From NCBI RefSeq assembly GCF_027568395.1, contig NZ_JANKZL010000006.1:186001-250000 (forward strand): a stretch of 64,000 nucleotides of DNA. Direction: 5' to 3'. Within the stretch, counting starts at the first letter, position 1; each line of letters starts with the position of its first letter. Made by a program: the position numbers and the translations under genes. The notes below the pieces were generated by a model, which saw only the letters and a program-made list of their open reading frames with translations, was not told where the DNA came from and did not search any database. Positions 48,222 through 56,606 of this stretch are shown here, in pieces. Origin of the DNA: Aminobacter sp. HY435. GTDB lineage: Bacteria > Pseudomonadota > Alphaproteobacteria > Rhizobiales > Rhizobiaceae.

Positions 48222-49874
48222 ATGTTGCGTAACTGGATCGTCAGGTACTGGTACTCGTTCTCACTGACGGGACTGTTGATCGGAACGCTGTTCTTCGCAG
48301 CCTCGCTGACGCCGACACTGATCCCCCGCACCTACGTCACCCAGGGCGTCCTCTCCGGCTGCTCCGCCGCCGCCGGTTATGGCGTAGGCTTCTTCCTGCG
48401 CTGGTTGTGGCACTATCTCGAACTGCCCGAGCTGCAGGCGCGCATCCTGCGCGTCTCCAAGGCGGTTGCCGTCGCCTTCTGCGCCGTCATCGGGCTGACG
48501 TTCCTGTGGCGCGCCGCCGAGTGGCAGAATTCGATCCGCTCGGTGATGGGCATGGAGCCTGTCGACAGCGCCCACCCCTTCGAGGTCGGCGCCATCGCCC
48601 TCGTCACCTTCGTGATCCTGATCACCCTCGCCCGGCTGTTCAAGATCACGCTCTACTTCGTCTCGCGGCGGCTCAACCGCTACGTCCCCAAGCGCGTCTC
48701 CTATGTCATCGGCACCACCATCGCCATTCTGGTGTTCTGGTCGGCCGCGGACGGCATCATCTTCCGCTATGGTCTGCGCGTCATGGACAGCTCGTTCCAG
48801 CGCCTCGACGCGCTGATGCCGCCGGACACCACCCAACCCACCGATCCGGACAAGACCGGCAGCGCCGCCTCGCTGGTGCGCTGGCAGGACCTTGGCCGCA
48901 TGGGCCGCTCCTACATCGCGACGGGACCAGGCAGCGCCGACATCGGCAGCTTTACCGGCAAGCCGGCGATGGAGCCGCTGCGCGTCTATGTCGGCCTGCA
49001 ATCCGGCAACTCGCCACAGCAGCGCGCTCGCCTCGCATTGGACGAACTCAAGCGCGTCGGCGGCTTCGAGCGATCGGCGCTGGTCATCATCACGCCCACC
49101 GGCACCGGCTGGGTCGACGAACAGGGCATCGACCCGGTCGAATTCCTGCACAATGGCGACATCGCCAGCGTCGCCGCCCAGTATTCCTACCTCGCCAGCT
49201 GGCTGTCGCTGCTGGTCGAACCCGGCTACGGCGCCGAGCAGGCGCGCGCGCTGTTCACCGAGGTCTACGGTTATTGGCGTACCTTGCCCAAGGAGACGCG
49301 CCCCAAGCTCTACATCTACGGTCTCAGCCTCGGCGCGTTGAGCTCGGAGCTGTCCAACGAACTGTTCGAAGTTCTGGGCGACCCCTATCAGGGCGCGCTC
49401 TGGGTCGGCCCGCCCTTCCCCAGCCGCATCTGGAACGCCATCACCGCAGGTCGCGATCCCGGCACGCCGGCATGGCTGCCGCGCTTTGGCGACGGCTCTT
49501 ATGTCCGCTTCACAGCCCAGAAGGACGCGCTGGACATTCCCGGCGCTATCTGGGGCCCGCTCAGGGTCGTCTACCTGCAATATGCCAGCGACCCGATCAC
49601 CTTCTACGATCCGCACGCCTTCTATCACGAACCTGACTGGATGAAGCCGCCGCGCGGCCCCGACGTCTCGCCCGACCTGCGCTGGTACCCTGTCGTCACC
49701 TTCCTGCAGCTGACGCTCGACCTTGCCATGGCAACGACCTCGCCGATCGGCTACGGCCACGTCTACGCAGCCGAGCACTACATCGACTCGTGGCTTCAGG
49801 TGACGGATGTCCAGGGCTGGTCGCCGGCCGAAGTCGAGCGGCTGAAGCAGCATTTCATCGACGCCCGCAAGTAG
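48222..49874 (+). CDS. Membrane alpha/beta-hydrolase-like protein (DUF2319/Abhydrolase_9)
   Basis: 550 residues from the ATG at 48222 (MLRNWIVRYWYSFSLTGLLI). The first ~210 residues contain four to five membrane helices; the C-terminal ~330 residues form an alpha/beta-hydrolase domain with the nucleophile elbow YGLSLGALSSEL (GLSLG) and HVYAAEHYIDSWLQV near the end. This matches the Abhydrolase_9 family (DUF2319), uncharacterised enzymes that may act on lipids or peptides at the membrane. No operon partner; preceded by REP-like DNA. Confidence 0.85.
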   Translation: MLRNWIVRYWYSFSLTGLLIGTLFFAASLTPTLIPRTYVTQGVLSGCSAAAGYGVGFFLRWLWHYLELPELQARILRVSKAVAVAFCAVIGLTFLWRAAEWQNSIRSVMGMEPVDSAHPFEVGAIALVTFVILITLARLFKITLYFVSRRLNRYVPKRVSYVIGTTIAILVFWSAADGIIFRYGLRVMDSSFQRLDALMPPDTTQPTDPDKTGSAASLVRWQDLGRMGRSYIATGPGSADIGSFTGKPAMEPLRVYVGLQSGNSPQQRARLALDELKRVGGFERSALVIITPTGTGWVDEQGIDPVEFLHNGDIASVAAQYSYLASWLSLLVEPGYGAEQARALFTEVYGYWRTLPKETRPKLYIYGLSLGALSSELSNELFEVLGDPYQGALWVGPPFPSRIWNAITAGRDPGTPAWLPRFGDGSYVRFTAQKDALDIPGAIWGPLRVVYLQYASDPITFYDPHAFYHEPDWMKPPRGPDVSPDLRWYPVVTFLQLTLDLAMATTSPIGYGHVYAAEHYIDSWLQVTDVQGWSPAEVERLKQHFIDARK

Positions 49875-49905
49875 CGCTGGCCAGGCAGGCCGCGCAGCGT
49901 CAGCC

Positions 49906-50013
49906 GCTTAGGGCAATTCCAGGGAACCTGCGACGCAGGTTTCCGTTCGGAGTTGCGTCAAGACAAGAAGACAGAGCGTTCTCGCGATTCGAAGAAAAGC
50001 GAAAATGCTCTAA
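49906..50013. repeat. Rhizobial palindromic intergenic repeat
   Basis: Contains the hairpin AACCTGCGACGCAGGTT and modules TTAGGGCAATTCCAGG, CGGAGTTGCGTCAAGACAAG and AGAGCGTTCTCGCGATTCGA, the layout typical of short repeats found between genes across Mesorhizobium-type genomes. It runs to the stop codon of ybaK. Confidence 0.7.
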
Positions 50014-50483
50014 CGGATCAGATCGGCGACCTTCGCCTGAAGCACCTGGACGAGATCGTCCGGGCGCATGCGTATCTGCAACCCGCGCTGGCCGCCGTTG
50101 AGGAAGATCTCGTCCTCCAGCGTCGCCATTTCCTCGAGCGCGGTCGGCACCGCCTTGCGCTGGCCGAACGGGCTGATGCCGCCGACCTTGTAGCCCGTCA
50201 GCCGCTCGGCATCGGCCGGCTTCATCATCTGCGCCGACTTTGCCCCGAAGGCCGCGGCGACCTTTTTCATGTTGACCTCCTGGTCGGAGGGAACCACCAC
50301 GCAGCCGGGCTTGCCGTCCACCTCGACCATCAGCGTCTTGAGCACGATGGCAGGCGCAACGCCCATCGCCTCCGCCGCCTGCAGCCCGACGCGCTCGGCG
50401 CCCGCATCATAGTCGTAGGTTGCCAGCGTGAAGGGAACACCGATCCTGGACAGCATCAGCGTGGCGGGTGTGGTCTTGGACAT
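50010..50483 (-). CDS. ybaK: Cys-tRNA(Pro)/Cys-tRNA(Cys) deacylase YbaK
   Basis: 157 residues. The YbaK fold shows in PATLMLSRIGVPFTLATYDY, the catalytic Lys in IVLKTLMVEVDGKPGCVVVP and the GKxxP-like VGGISPFGQRKAVPTALEEM. It clears Cys wrongly attached to tRNA-Pro. Typical length. Converges on the membrane hydrolase with a repeat between them; its stop codon lies at the repeat edge. Confidence 0.92.
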   Translation of the reverse strand: MSKTTPATLMLSRIGVPFTLATYDYDAGAERVGLQAAEAMGVAPAIVLKTLMVEVDGKPGCVVVPSDQEVNMKKVAAAFGAKSAQMMKPADAERLTGYKVGGISPFGQRKAVPTALEEMATLEDEIFLNGGQRGLQIRMRPDDLVQVLQAKVADLIR

Positions 50484-50528
50484 AGCCCTTATTGCATCAC
50501 CGGCACGGCGTCCCGCAAGAGACTCACC

Positions 50529-51503
50529 CTATGCCGGCTGGACTTCAATGGTCACATGCGACAGGTCGTGAATATGCGCGAGTTTCGACTTGTAGACTTC
50601 CGGCGCAGCCGGCGCGCTCGACGTCAGCGACACGATCGCCGCGTGATGTCCCGGCCCGACCTGCCAGACGTGCAGATCGGTAATCACGTCAATGTCGGTC
50701 TGCACCGCGTCCCGGATTTCGTCCGGCAGGTCCTCGCCGGCGGGCGTGTAGTCCACCAGCACGCGGCCGGCGTCGCGGATCATCGTCCACGACCAGTTCG
50801 CAATCACCAGCGCGCCGACGATGCCCATCGCCGGATCGATCCAGCGCCAGCCATAGGCAGCGCCCGCCACCAGCGCGACAATAGCCAACACCGAAGTCAG
50901 CGCATCGGCCAGGACGTGGAGATAGGCAGCCCGCAGATTGTTGTCGTGCCCGCCATGCGCATGGCCATGGTCGTGCTGCTTGCGCCCATGGCCGGCGTGG
51001 TCGCCTTCGTGCAACAGGGCCGCGCTGGCCAGGTTCACCACCAGCCCGGCCACGGCGATGATAGTCGCCTCGCGGTAGTTGATCTCGATGGGGTTCAGCA
51101 GTCGGCCAAGGCTTTCCCAGCCGATGAAGACCGCCACGATGGCCAGGATCACCGCACTGGCGAAGGCCGCGAGATCGCCGACCTTGCCAGTACCGAAAGT
51201 GAAACGCGGATTGTTGGCCTGGCGGCGGGCAAACACATAGGCAAGAGCAGCGATCAGCATCGCTGCCGCATGAGTCGACATGTGCCAGCCATCGGCCACC
51301 AGCGCCATCGAACCGTAGATGTTGCCGGCGACGATCTCCACCACCATCATCGCCGCTGTCAGCGCAATGACGAACATCGTTCGCCGCGCATTGCGGTCAT
51401 GTCGCTCGCCTAGAAAGACGTGGCTGTGGTCCGCCGTGAGCCCCTCCTGCCCATGAGCGTGATGGCCGTCATGCGGATGGCGATGCGGATGATCGTGGCT
51501 CAT
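50529..51503 (-). CDS. dmeF: Cation diffusion facilitator DmeF (Co2+/Ni2+ efflux)
   Basis: 324 residues from the ATG at 51503, which overlaps the dmeR stop (ATGA). The N-terminus is His-rich (HDHPHRHPHDGHHAHGQEG). Six membrane helices follow with CDF metal-site motifs (MALVADGWHMSTHAAAM; LHVLADALTSVLAI) and a second His-rich loop (HDHGHAHGGHD) between helices IV and V. The C-terminal cytoplasmic domain is short. DmeF exports cobalt and nickel in rhizobia. Coupled with the metal-sensing repressor DmeR, so metal-induced. Confidence 0.92.
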   Translation of the reverse strand: MSHDHPHRHPHDGHHAHGQEGLTADHSHVFLGERHDRNARRTMFVIALTAAMMVVEIVAGNIYGSMALVADGWHMSTHAAAMLIAALAYVFARRQANNPRFTFGTGKVGDLAAFASAVILAIVAVFIGWESLGRLLNPIEINYREATIIAVAGLVVNLASAALLHEGDHAGHGRKQHDHGHAHGGHDNNLRAAYLHVLADALTSVLAIVALVAGAAYGWRWIDPAMGIVGALVIANWSWTMIRDAGRVLVDYTPAGEDLPDEIRDAVQTDIDVITDLHVWQVGPGHHAAIVSLTSSAPAAPEVYKSKLAHIHDLSHVTIEVQPA

Positions 51504-51769
51504 TTCAGGTAGGTCCTGATGACATCGACAAGCTCTTCGCCGCCGCGCTGGCGTTCGGCCGCATCGCCTGGATGCAGCACGTGGCGGCGGATATGGTCTT
51601 CCATGAGCTCTGCCGTGAGCCCTCCGACCGCGCCACGCACCGACGCAATCAGCTGCAGCACATCGGCACAGCCGATTTCCGCCTCCAGCGCCCGTTCGAC
51701 CGCCTCGACCTGCCCCTTGATCCGGCGCACCCGCGCCAGCAGCTTGGTCTTGTCCTTGATCGTGTGCAT
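51500..51769 (-). CDS. dmeR: Metal-sensing repressor DmeR (RcnR/CsoR family)
   Basis: 89 residues from the ATG at 51769 (GAGGCAGG upstream). All-helical CsoR/RcnR fold with KTKLLARVRRIKGQVEAVER, the Cys ligand in IGCADVLQLIASVRGAVGGL and the following HIRRHVLHPGDA, the residues that bind Co/Ni. Without metal it represses dmeRF at the AT-rich inverted repeat just upstream. Translationally coupled to dmeF. Confidence 0.92.
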   Translation of the reverse strand: MHTIKDKTKLLARVRRIKGQVEAVERALEAEIGCADVLQLIASVRGAVGGLTAELMEDHIRRHVLHPGDAAERQRGGEELVDVIRTYLK

Positions 51770-51784
51770 TGCCTGCCTCAATAA

Positions 51785-51803
51785 TATAGGGGGCTATCCT
51801 ATA
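51785..51803. promoter_or_regulatory. Probable DmeR operator
   Basis: TATAGG (51785-51790), then GGGCTAT, then CCTATA (51798-51803). An AT-ended inverted repeat with a G/C-rich centre is the operator style of the RcnR/DmeR family, and it lies 16 bp upstream of the dmeR ATG. Confidence 0.65.
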
Positions 51804-51884
51804 GCCGTCAGGCATTTCTGGCAACGTTGACCGCGCCGGTGCTTGTCGCCACTCTCCAGCCTGGATTCGGATCGGGAGTGCCTC

Positions 51885-52664
51885 ATGAAGCTCGAAGGCA
51901 AGACGGCCATCGTCACCGGCGGCGCCAGGGGAATAGGCTTCGCTATCGCCGAGCGCTTCGTCCAGGAGGGTGCCCGCGTCGTCATCGCCGATATCGACCT
52001 CGAGCAAGGATCGGCCGCCGAACGCGATCTCGGACAGCACGCACGTTTTGTCCGGACCGATGTCGGCAGGCGCCTCGACATTCACAATCTGGTCGCCGCC
52101 ACCATAGATGCCTTTGGCGACATCGACATTCTGGTCAACAACGCCGGCATCGACCATCGCGCCGACTTCCTCGATATCACCGAGCAGGATTTCGACCGCG
52201 TTCTGACCGTCAACCTCAAGGGCGCGTTCCTCGCCGGCCAGACCGTTGCGCGCTTCATGGTCGAGAAGGCCAAGTCGGGCGGAGCGCCGGGGTCGATCGT
52301 CAACATGTCCTCGATCAATGCCGTCGTCGCCATCGCCGATCAGGTTCCCTACGCTGTCTCCAAGGGCGGCATCGCCCAACTGACCAGGGTCATGGCCCTT
52401 GGCCTTGCGCCGCACGGTATCCGCGTCAACGCCATCGGCCCCGGCTCGATCGCCACCGACATGCTGGCCCGCGCCACCGAAAACCGCGATGCCAGGAACC
52501 GCATCTTGTCGCGTACCCCGTTGGGGCGCATCGGCGAGCCGGAGGAGATTGCCGCCATCGCCGCGTTCCTCGCCTCCGACGACGCCAGTTACATCACCGG
52601 CCAGACAATTTTCGCCGATGGCGGGCGCCTGGCGCTCAACTACATGATGCCTCGGGAGGACTGA
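51885..52664 (+). CDS. Short-chain dehydrogenase/reductase
   Basis: 259 residues from the ATG at 51885. Classical SDR: cofactor motif TGGARGIG (11-18), ADIDLE giving an acidic residue after beta-2 that prefers NAD(H), NNAG, Ser in NMSSINAV, catalytic YAVSK, then GPGSIATDM, and C-terminal SYITGQTIFADGG. It may be a polyol or sugar dehydrogenase (galactitol or sorbitol type), but the substrate is not predictable. No sugar transport genes lie beside it. Confidence 0.88.
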   Translation: MKLEGKTAIVTGGARGIGFAIAERFVQEGARVVIADIDLEQGSAAERDLGQHARFVRTDVGRRLDIHNLVAATIDAFGDIDILVNNAGIDHRADFLDITEQDFDRVLTVNLKGAFLAGQTVARFMVEKAKSGGAPGSIVNMSSINAVVAIADQVPYAVSKGGIAQLTRVMALGLAPHGIRVNAIGPGSIATDMLARATENRDARNRILSRTPLGRIGEPEEIAAIAAFLASDDASYITGQTIFADGGRLALNYMMPRED

Positions 52665-52714
52665 TGGCGCACCGCTGGCGCGGCGTTCCGAAACATTGTC
52701 GTCGGGTCTGTCAG

Positions 52715-52738
52715 CTCCTGACAGACTGCTGTCAGGAG
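52715..52738. promoter_or_regulatory. WYL-regulator operator 1
   Basis: CTCCTGACAG, a 4-nt spacer (ACTG) and its perfect complement CTGTCAGGAG. The same element recurs at 53568-53591 upstream of the WYL regulator, so it is most likely its binding site. It lies 43 bp before the DUF1127-like ATG. Confidence 0.7.
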
Positions 52739-52781
52739 GCATGTGAGATACTCCTCCCGTAAAAGATTTGGAGGATCAGTC

Positions 52782-52952
52782 ATGAGCACGTTTAGACCCG
52801 GCATCTTCCGCGCCGTCAGGCATTATGCCGGCAAGATCAGGACCATGCAGAACGAGATCCGCACGGAGCGTCTGATGAACTCGCTGCCCGCGGATTTGCG
52901 CAAGGACATTGGTTGGCCAGACCGCTTCGCCGACCGCCGCGGACGCCACTGA
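52782..52952 (+). CDS. DUF1127-like small protein
   Basis: 56 residues, GGAGG 7 nt before the ATG. A basic N-terminal part (FRPGIFRAVRHYAGKIRTMQ) is followed by the DUF1127 signature region MNSLPADLRKDIGWPD. DUF1127 proteins in alphaproteobacteria are short, basic and include regulators of RNA or phosphate metabolism. It sits directly behind operator 1 and 28 bp before pfpI-like, likely one operon. Confidence 0.75.
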   Translation: MSTFRPGIFRAVRHYAGKIRTMQNEIRTERLMNSLPADLRKDIGWPDRFADRRGRH

Positions 52953-52980
52953 CAGCCCTGCAACGAAAAGGACAGGGATC

Positions 52981-53574
52981 ATGACCGTTGCACCGAAAAC
53001 CATCGGCCTGTTGTTCATCCAAGGCTTTGCCGACTGGGAGTATGGTCTCCTCGCCGCTTCCGCCGTCGAATGGTTCGGTATCAAGGCTGTATCCCTGTCG
53101 CCGCATGTCTCGCCGCTGAAATCAATAGGCGGTTTCAGGTTGATGGCCGACAGAGGCGCAGAAATCGGCGAAAATCAGGACCTCGACGCCATTGCCGTCA
53201 TTGGTTCGGACGGTTGGGCGGCGAAGGATGCTCCTGATGTTTCGGGACTGTTGAAAGCTGTCGCGGGGCGCGGCGGCACGGTTGGCGGCATTTGCGCCGG
53301 CACGCTTGCGCTCGCCCGCGCCGGCCTGTTCGACGGTGTCCGCCACACCAGCAACGGCCGCGACTGGATCCTCGGGCATGAACCTGATTATGCCGGCGCA
53401 TCGGGCTATCAGGATGTGCCGCACGCTGTTGCCGATGCAAGAATTGTCACCGCTCCAGGTTCGGCGCCGGGCACTTTCGCGGTCGCCTTCCTCGACACGG
53501 TTCTGCCCGGCAACGCCGAACAATTCGCCCACATGCGCGCCATGTTCGCGCGCGAGTATGCTGACCACTCCTGA
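52981..53574 (+). CDS. DJ-1/PfpI-family glutamine amidotransferase-like protein
   Basis: 197 residues. DJ-1/PfpI fold: KTIGLLFIQGFADWEYGLLA, GGFRLMADRGAEI, AVIGSDGW and the nucleophile elbow GGICAGTLALARAGLFDGVR with the reactive Cys (about 102). HTSNGRDWILGHEP supplies the His side. Members include proteases, glyoxalases III and stress chaperones, so function is open. The stop codon overlaps the second WYL-type operator. Probably cotranscribed with the DUF1127-like gene. Confidence 0.87.
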   Translation: MTVAPKTIGLLFIQGFADWEYGLLAASAVEWFGIKAVSLSPHVSPLKSIGGFRLMADRGAEIGENQDLDAIAVIGSDGWAAKDAPDVSGLLKAVAGRGGTVGGICAGTLALARAGLFDGVRHTSNGRDWILGHEPDYAGASGYQDVPHAVADARIVTAPGSAPGTFAVAFLDTVLPGNAEQFAHMRAMFAREYADHS

Positions 53575-53591
53575 CAATATGCTGTCAGGAG
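53568..53591. promoter_or_regulatory. WYL-regulator operator 2
   Basis: CTCCTGACA and TGTCAGGAG arms with the same spacing as at 52715; nine of ten arm positions pair and the outer arms are identical. It overlaps the last codons of the PfpI-like gene and lies 84 bp upstream of the WYL regulator. Confidence 0.7.
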
Positions 53592-53674
53592 CCCTGTGCG
53601 ATGGTAGACTGCAAAGTTGCGCCGCGCCCTGCCGCATCAGCACTGCGGGCGCGCACATGAATCGGGGTCTATGA

Positions 53675-54391
53675 ATGAGACGGGCCGACAGGCTTTTTCA
53701 GATCGTGCAGCATCTTCGCGGCGGCCGCCTGGTTACTGCGCAGAAGCTCGGCGCATGGCTCGAAGTGTCCGAGCGCACGATCTACCGCGACATCTCCGAC
53801 CTGCAATCGACGGGCGTGCCGATCGATGGCGAGGCCGGTGTGGGCTACATTATGAGGGAGGGCTTCGACCTTCCGCCGCTGATGTTCACACGAGATGAAA
53901 TCGTGGCACTGGTCGCCGGCGCCCGCATGGTCAGGGCCTTTGGTGGCGCAGCCATGGCGCGGGCCGCCGACGAAGCACTGGTCAAGATTGGCGCGGTGCT
54001 GCCCGACAGCGAGCGCGACCGTATTGCCCGCACCGAAATCCACACGCCGATGTGGGTCGTCTCCGATGCCGATCGCGAAGCCATCGACCTCATCGAACGC
54101 GCCGTCGAGCGCCGCCAGGTGCTCAGGCTCGACTATTCCGACGAAGCCGGCCGTGGTTCTGCCCGCGATGTGCGGCCGCTCGGCCTGTGGTTCTGGGGCA
54201 AGGTCTGGACCTTGATCGCGTGGTGCGAAATGCGTGACGATTTCCGGGCCTTCCGCATCGACCGCATCTCGGCGGTCACGTCGGCGGGCCGCATCTTCAA
54301 ACCCGAACGCGGCAAGTTGCTTGTCGACTACTACCGCAGCGTCGAGCGCAGCGAATCCTTTGGCGCGCCCGACAGGAATTCGCGCGGCTGA
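53675..54391 (+). CDS. YafY-type HTH/WYL-domain transcriptional regulator
   Basis: 238 residues. N-terminal HTH_11 (MRRADRLFQIVQHLRGGRLV, LGAWLEVSERTIYRDISDLQ), a linker typical of YafY (GYIMREGFDLPPLMFTRDEI), then a WYL domain (about 140-215: RRQVLRLDYSDEAG, RPLGLWFWGKVWTLIAWCEM, FRAFRIDRI). WYL regulators sense ligands or nucleic acids and are common repressors. The same palindrome upstream of itself and of the DUF1127-PfpI unit suggests autoregulation and control of that unit. Confidence 0.88.
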   Translation: MRRADRLFQIVQHLRGGRLVTAQKLGAWLEVSERTIYRDISDLQSTGVPIDGEAGVGYIMREGFDLPPLMFTRDEIVALVAGARMVRAFGGAAMARAADEALVKIGAVLPDSERDRIARTEIHTPMWVVSDADREAIDLIERAVERRQVLRLDYSDEAGRGSARDVRPLGLWFWGKVWTLIAWCEMRDDFRAFRIDRISAVTSAGRIFKPERGKLLVDYYRSVERSESFGAPDRNSRG

Positions 54392-54420
54392 CCCCTCCCA
54401 TGTCCCTCCCCGCCTGAAAC

Positions 54421-54450
54421 GCCCGGCCCCTGCGCCGGGCTCTTTTTTTT
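54421..54450 (+). terminator. Rho-independent terminator of the WYL regulator
   Basis: GCCCGGC and GCCGGGC arms around CCCTGC, followed by TC and eight T residues. Confidence 0.85.
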
Positions 54451-54557
54451 GCTGGCCCAAACGACTCGCTGCGACAATGCTTGCAGTCGCGCATACTTGA
54501 AGCTCGGCTGCGTGTTGCGAAGCGCTGCACCTGCCAAACTGCAATAGGGGCTGGACC

Positions 54558-54983
54558 ATGGACCTGGACATCAAAGAGATCGACGGCGCGTGCCATTGCG
54601 GCACGGTGCGCTTGCGGGTGCGCCTGAGCGACGGCCTGCGCTCGGCCCGCCGCTGCACCTGCTCTTACTGCCGGATGAAGGGTGCGGTCGCGCTCTCGGC
54701 GGATCTCGGCGGCATCGATGTCGTCGCGGGAGCCGACGCGCTCACCACCTACCAGTTCAACACCATGGCCGCGAAGCATTACTTCTGCTCGAAATGCGGC
54801 ATCTACACACACCACCAGCGCCGCTCCAACCAGAACCAGTACGGCGTCAACGCCGCCATCCTCGACGGTGTCAGCCCGTTCGACTTCACCGAAATTCCGG
54901 TCATGGACGGCATCAACCATCCCTCCGATCATCCAGGCGGGCCACGCGTCGCCGGAACGCTGAAGTTCATCGCATCCGAATAG
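54558..54983 (+). CDS. GFA (CENP-V/Gfa zinc-fold) family protein
   Basis: 141 residues. Zinc ligands sit in ACHCGTVRLRVRLSD, RCTCSYCRMKGAVAL and FCSKCGIYTHHQ, the signature of the glutathione-dependent formaldehyde-activating enzyme family. The Gfa annotation is often inherited without proof; formaldehyde chemistry here is unproven. No formaldehyde dehydrogenase is nearby. It is followed by a bidirectional terminator before trcR. Confidence 0.87.
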   Translation: MDLDIKEIDGACHCGTVRLRVRLSDGLRSARRCTCSYCRMKGAVALSADLGGIDVVAGADALTTYQFNTMAAKHYFCSKCGIYTHHQRRSNQNQYGVNAAILDGVSPFDFTEIPVMDGINHPSDHPGGPRVAGTLKFIASE

Positions 54984-55007
54984 TCGGACGGCCGGAGTCA
55001 CGACATG

Positions 55008-55033
55008 AAAAAGCCCGCCGAAGCGGGCTTTTT
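55008..55033. terminator. Bidirectional terminator between the GFA gene and trcR
   Basis: AAAAAGCCCGC and GCGGGCTTTTT with the loop CGAA; T runs on both strands end both converging transcripts. Confidence 0.88.
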
Positions 55034-55060
55034 CATCGATATCTGCCGGGACGGGAGCGA

Positions 55061-55756
55061 TTATTCCTCTTCGTCCTCGTCTTCCTTCTTGGCGCGCAGC
55101 GCCGTCAGCTTGGCGAACACCGCGTTGGCGTCGAGTTCCTTGTCTTCGTCCCTCGGCGCTGCCTGCTCCGGCGTCAGGCGCTCGGTCAGCGCTGCCGGCA
55201 GCAGCGTGTCGCCGACCGCAGGTGCTGCCTCGCGGCCACGCGAGGCGCGCTGCACTTCGATGTCGAGGTCGATCTGCGAGCACAGGCCGAGCGCGACCGG
55301 GTCGAGCGGCGTCAGCGTCGCCATGTTCCAGTGCTTGCGCTCGCGGATCTGCTCGATCGTCGCCTTGGTGGTGCCGACGAGGCGCGAGATCTGCGCGTCC
55401 TTCAGTTCGGGATGGTTCTTGACCAGCCAGTAGATGGCGTTCGGGCGATCCTGGCGCTTCGACAGCGGCGTGTAGCGCGGGCCCTTGCGCTTGGCTTCCG
55501 GCACGCGAACCTTCGGATCGGAGAGCTTCAGGCGATGGTTGATGTCGCCCTCGCCCTTGGCGATCTCGGCGCGCGTCAGCTGGCCGGTCATGATCGGGTC
55601 CATGCCCTTGATGCCCTGGGCCGATTCGCCATCGGCGATCGCTTTCACCTCGAGCGGGTGCAGCGAGCAGAACTGCGCGATCTGGTCGAACGACAGCGCC
55701 GTATTGTCGACCAGCCAGACGGCGGTCGCCTTGGGCATAAGCAGGGTATTGGCCAT
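55061..55756 (-). CDS. trcR: Cell cycle transcriptional regulator TrcR (DUF1013)
   Basis: 231 residues from the ATG at 55756 (MANTLLMPKATAVWLVDNTA); the frame upstream is not conserved. DUF1013 spans nearly the whole length: LSFDQIAQFCSLHPLEVKAI looks like a helix-turn-helix, followed by INHRLKLSDPKVRVPEAKRK and KATIEQIRERKHWNM. The tail is acidic (KKEDEDEEE). TrcR is conserved in alphaproteobacteria and was linked to CtrA-type cell cycle control. Single gene. Confidence 0.88.
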   Translation of the reverse strand: MANTLLMPKATAVWLVDNTALSFDQIAQFCSLHPLEVKAIADGESAQGIKGMDPIMTGQLTRAEIAKGEGDINHRLKLSDPKVRVPEAKRKGPRYTPLSKRQDRPNAIYWLVKNHPELKDAQISRLVGTTKATIEQIRERKHWNMATLTPLDPVALGLCSQIDLDIEVQRASRGREAAPAVGDTLLPAALTERLTPEQAAPRDEDKELDANAVFAKLTALRAKKEDEDEEE

Positions 55757-55928
55757 GCGATATATCCTCTTCGCTCGCCCGCGTCCCTCACGCGGGCGGT
55801 GGATCAAGCCACCAGAAAATGGGAAATTCGGCCCGTATATAGACGTATTCGCCCGCCACCGCAACGATTTTGGCCAGGGTTCGCAACGGGCTGCTTTGCC
55901 GCCATCTCGGCCCGCCAGAACGCCAGAA

Positions 55929-55960
55929 GGCCCCGCTCCGGCGCGTGCCGGAACGGGGCC
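55929..55960 (-). terminator. Hairpin after the GlcG/HbpS-like gene
   Basis: GGCCCCG-TTCCGGC pairs with GCCGGA-GCGGGGCC on the minus strand with one mismatch, loop ACGC. It starts 18 bp after the stop codon. The T tract is weak. Confidence 0.6.
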
Positions 55961-55977
55961 GCTCGGTCTTCGCCGGC

Positions 55978-56466
55978 TTACTTCAGCTTGTCGGCGACGG
56001 CCTCGATCGCCTTGACCGCGCAGGCCTCGTCGAAGTTGCCGCCCGGCGCGCCGCCGACGCCGATGGCGCCGATCACCGCATCGCCAGCCTTGATCGGCAT
56101 GCCGCCGGCCAGCACCAGGAAGCCGTCGATGTTGACCAGCTCAGCCGCACCGGGGTTCTTGGCGACGTTCTCGGCCATCTTGCCGGTCGGGGTGCGCGAA
56201 GAGGCCGAGGTGAAGGCCTTGTCCTGGGCGGCCGAAACCGTGTGTGTGCCGGCATTGTCGGCGCGAACCAGCGCGCGCAGCACACCGGCACGGTCGACCA
56301 CCGCGGCGGTCACGTTGTACTTGTCGGCGGCACATGCCGCGACCGCGCCCTCAGCGATCTCGACGGCGAGGCTCGACGAGATGTTCTTCTCGGTCAGCAC
56401 CTGGGCGGAAGCGGCACCGGTGACGGCGACGGTGGCGACGGCTGCAAGGAGGATGTTCTTGATCAT
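55978..56466 (-). CDS. Exported GlcG/HbpS-family heme-binding-like protein (DUF336)
   Basis: 162 residues. Signal peptide MIKNILLAAVATVAVTGAASA cleaved before QVLTEK. The mature part is a DUF336 domain: EIAEGAVAACAADKYNVTAA, VVDRAGVLRALVRADNAGTH, DKAFTSASSRTPTGKMAENV and GGMPIKAGDAVIGAIGVGGA. HbpS of Streptomyces binds heme in this fold, but the coordinating residues are not certain here. Periplasmic; single gene. Confidence 0.85.
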   Translation of the reverse strand: MIKNILLAAVATVAVTGAASAQVLTEKNISSSLAVEIAEGAVAACAADKYNVTAAVVDRAGVLRALVRADNAGTHTVSAAQDKAFTSASSRTPTGKMAENVAKNPGAAELVNIDGFLVLAGGMPIKAGDAVIGAIGVGGAPGGNFDEACAVKAIEAVADKLK

Positions 56467-56606
56467 GACTGGGTTCCTGTCCTGATGGTGTCTCGGGAGA
56501 AAGCGTTTCGCTTGTCCGGGATCAGAACTACCCGCATCGCATCGGCAGCTGAATCCGCGATGCCACCACCTGGCCTAGGTAGGATTACCTACTGCTGCGA
56601 CCGCCA

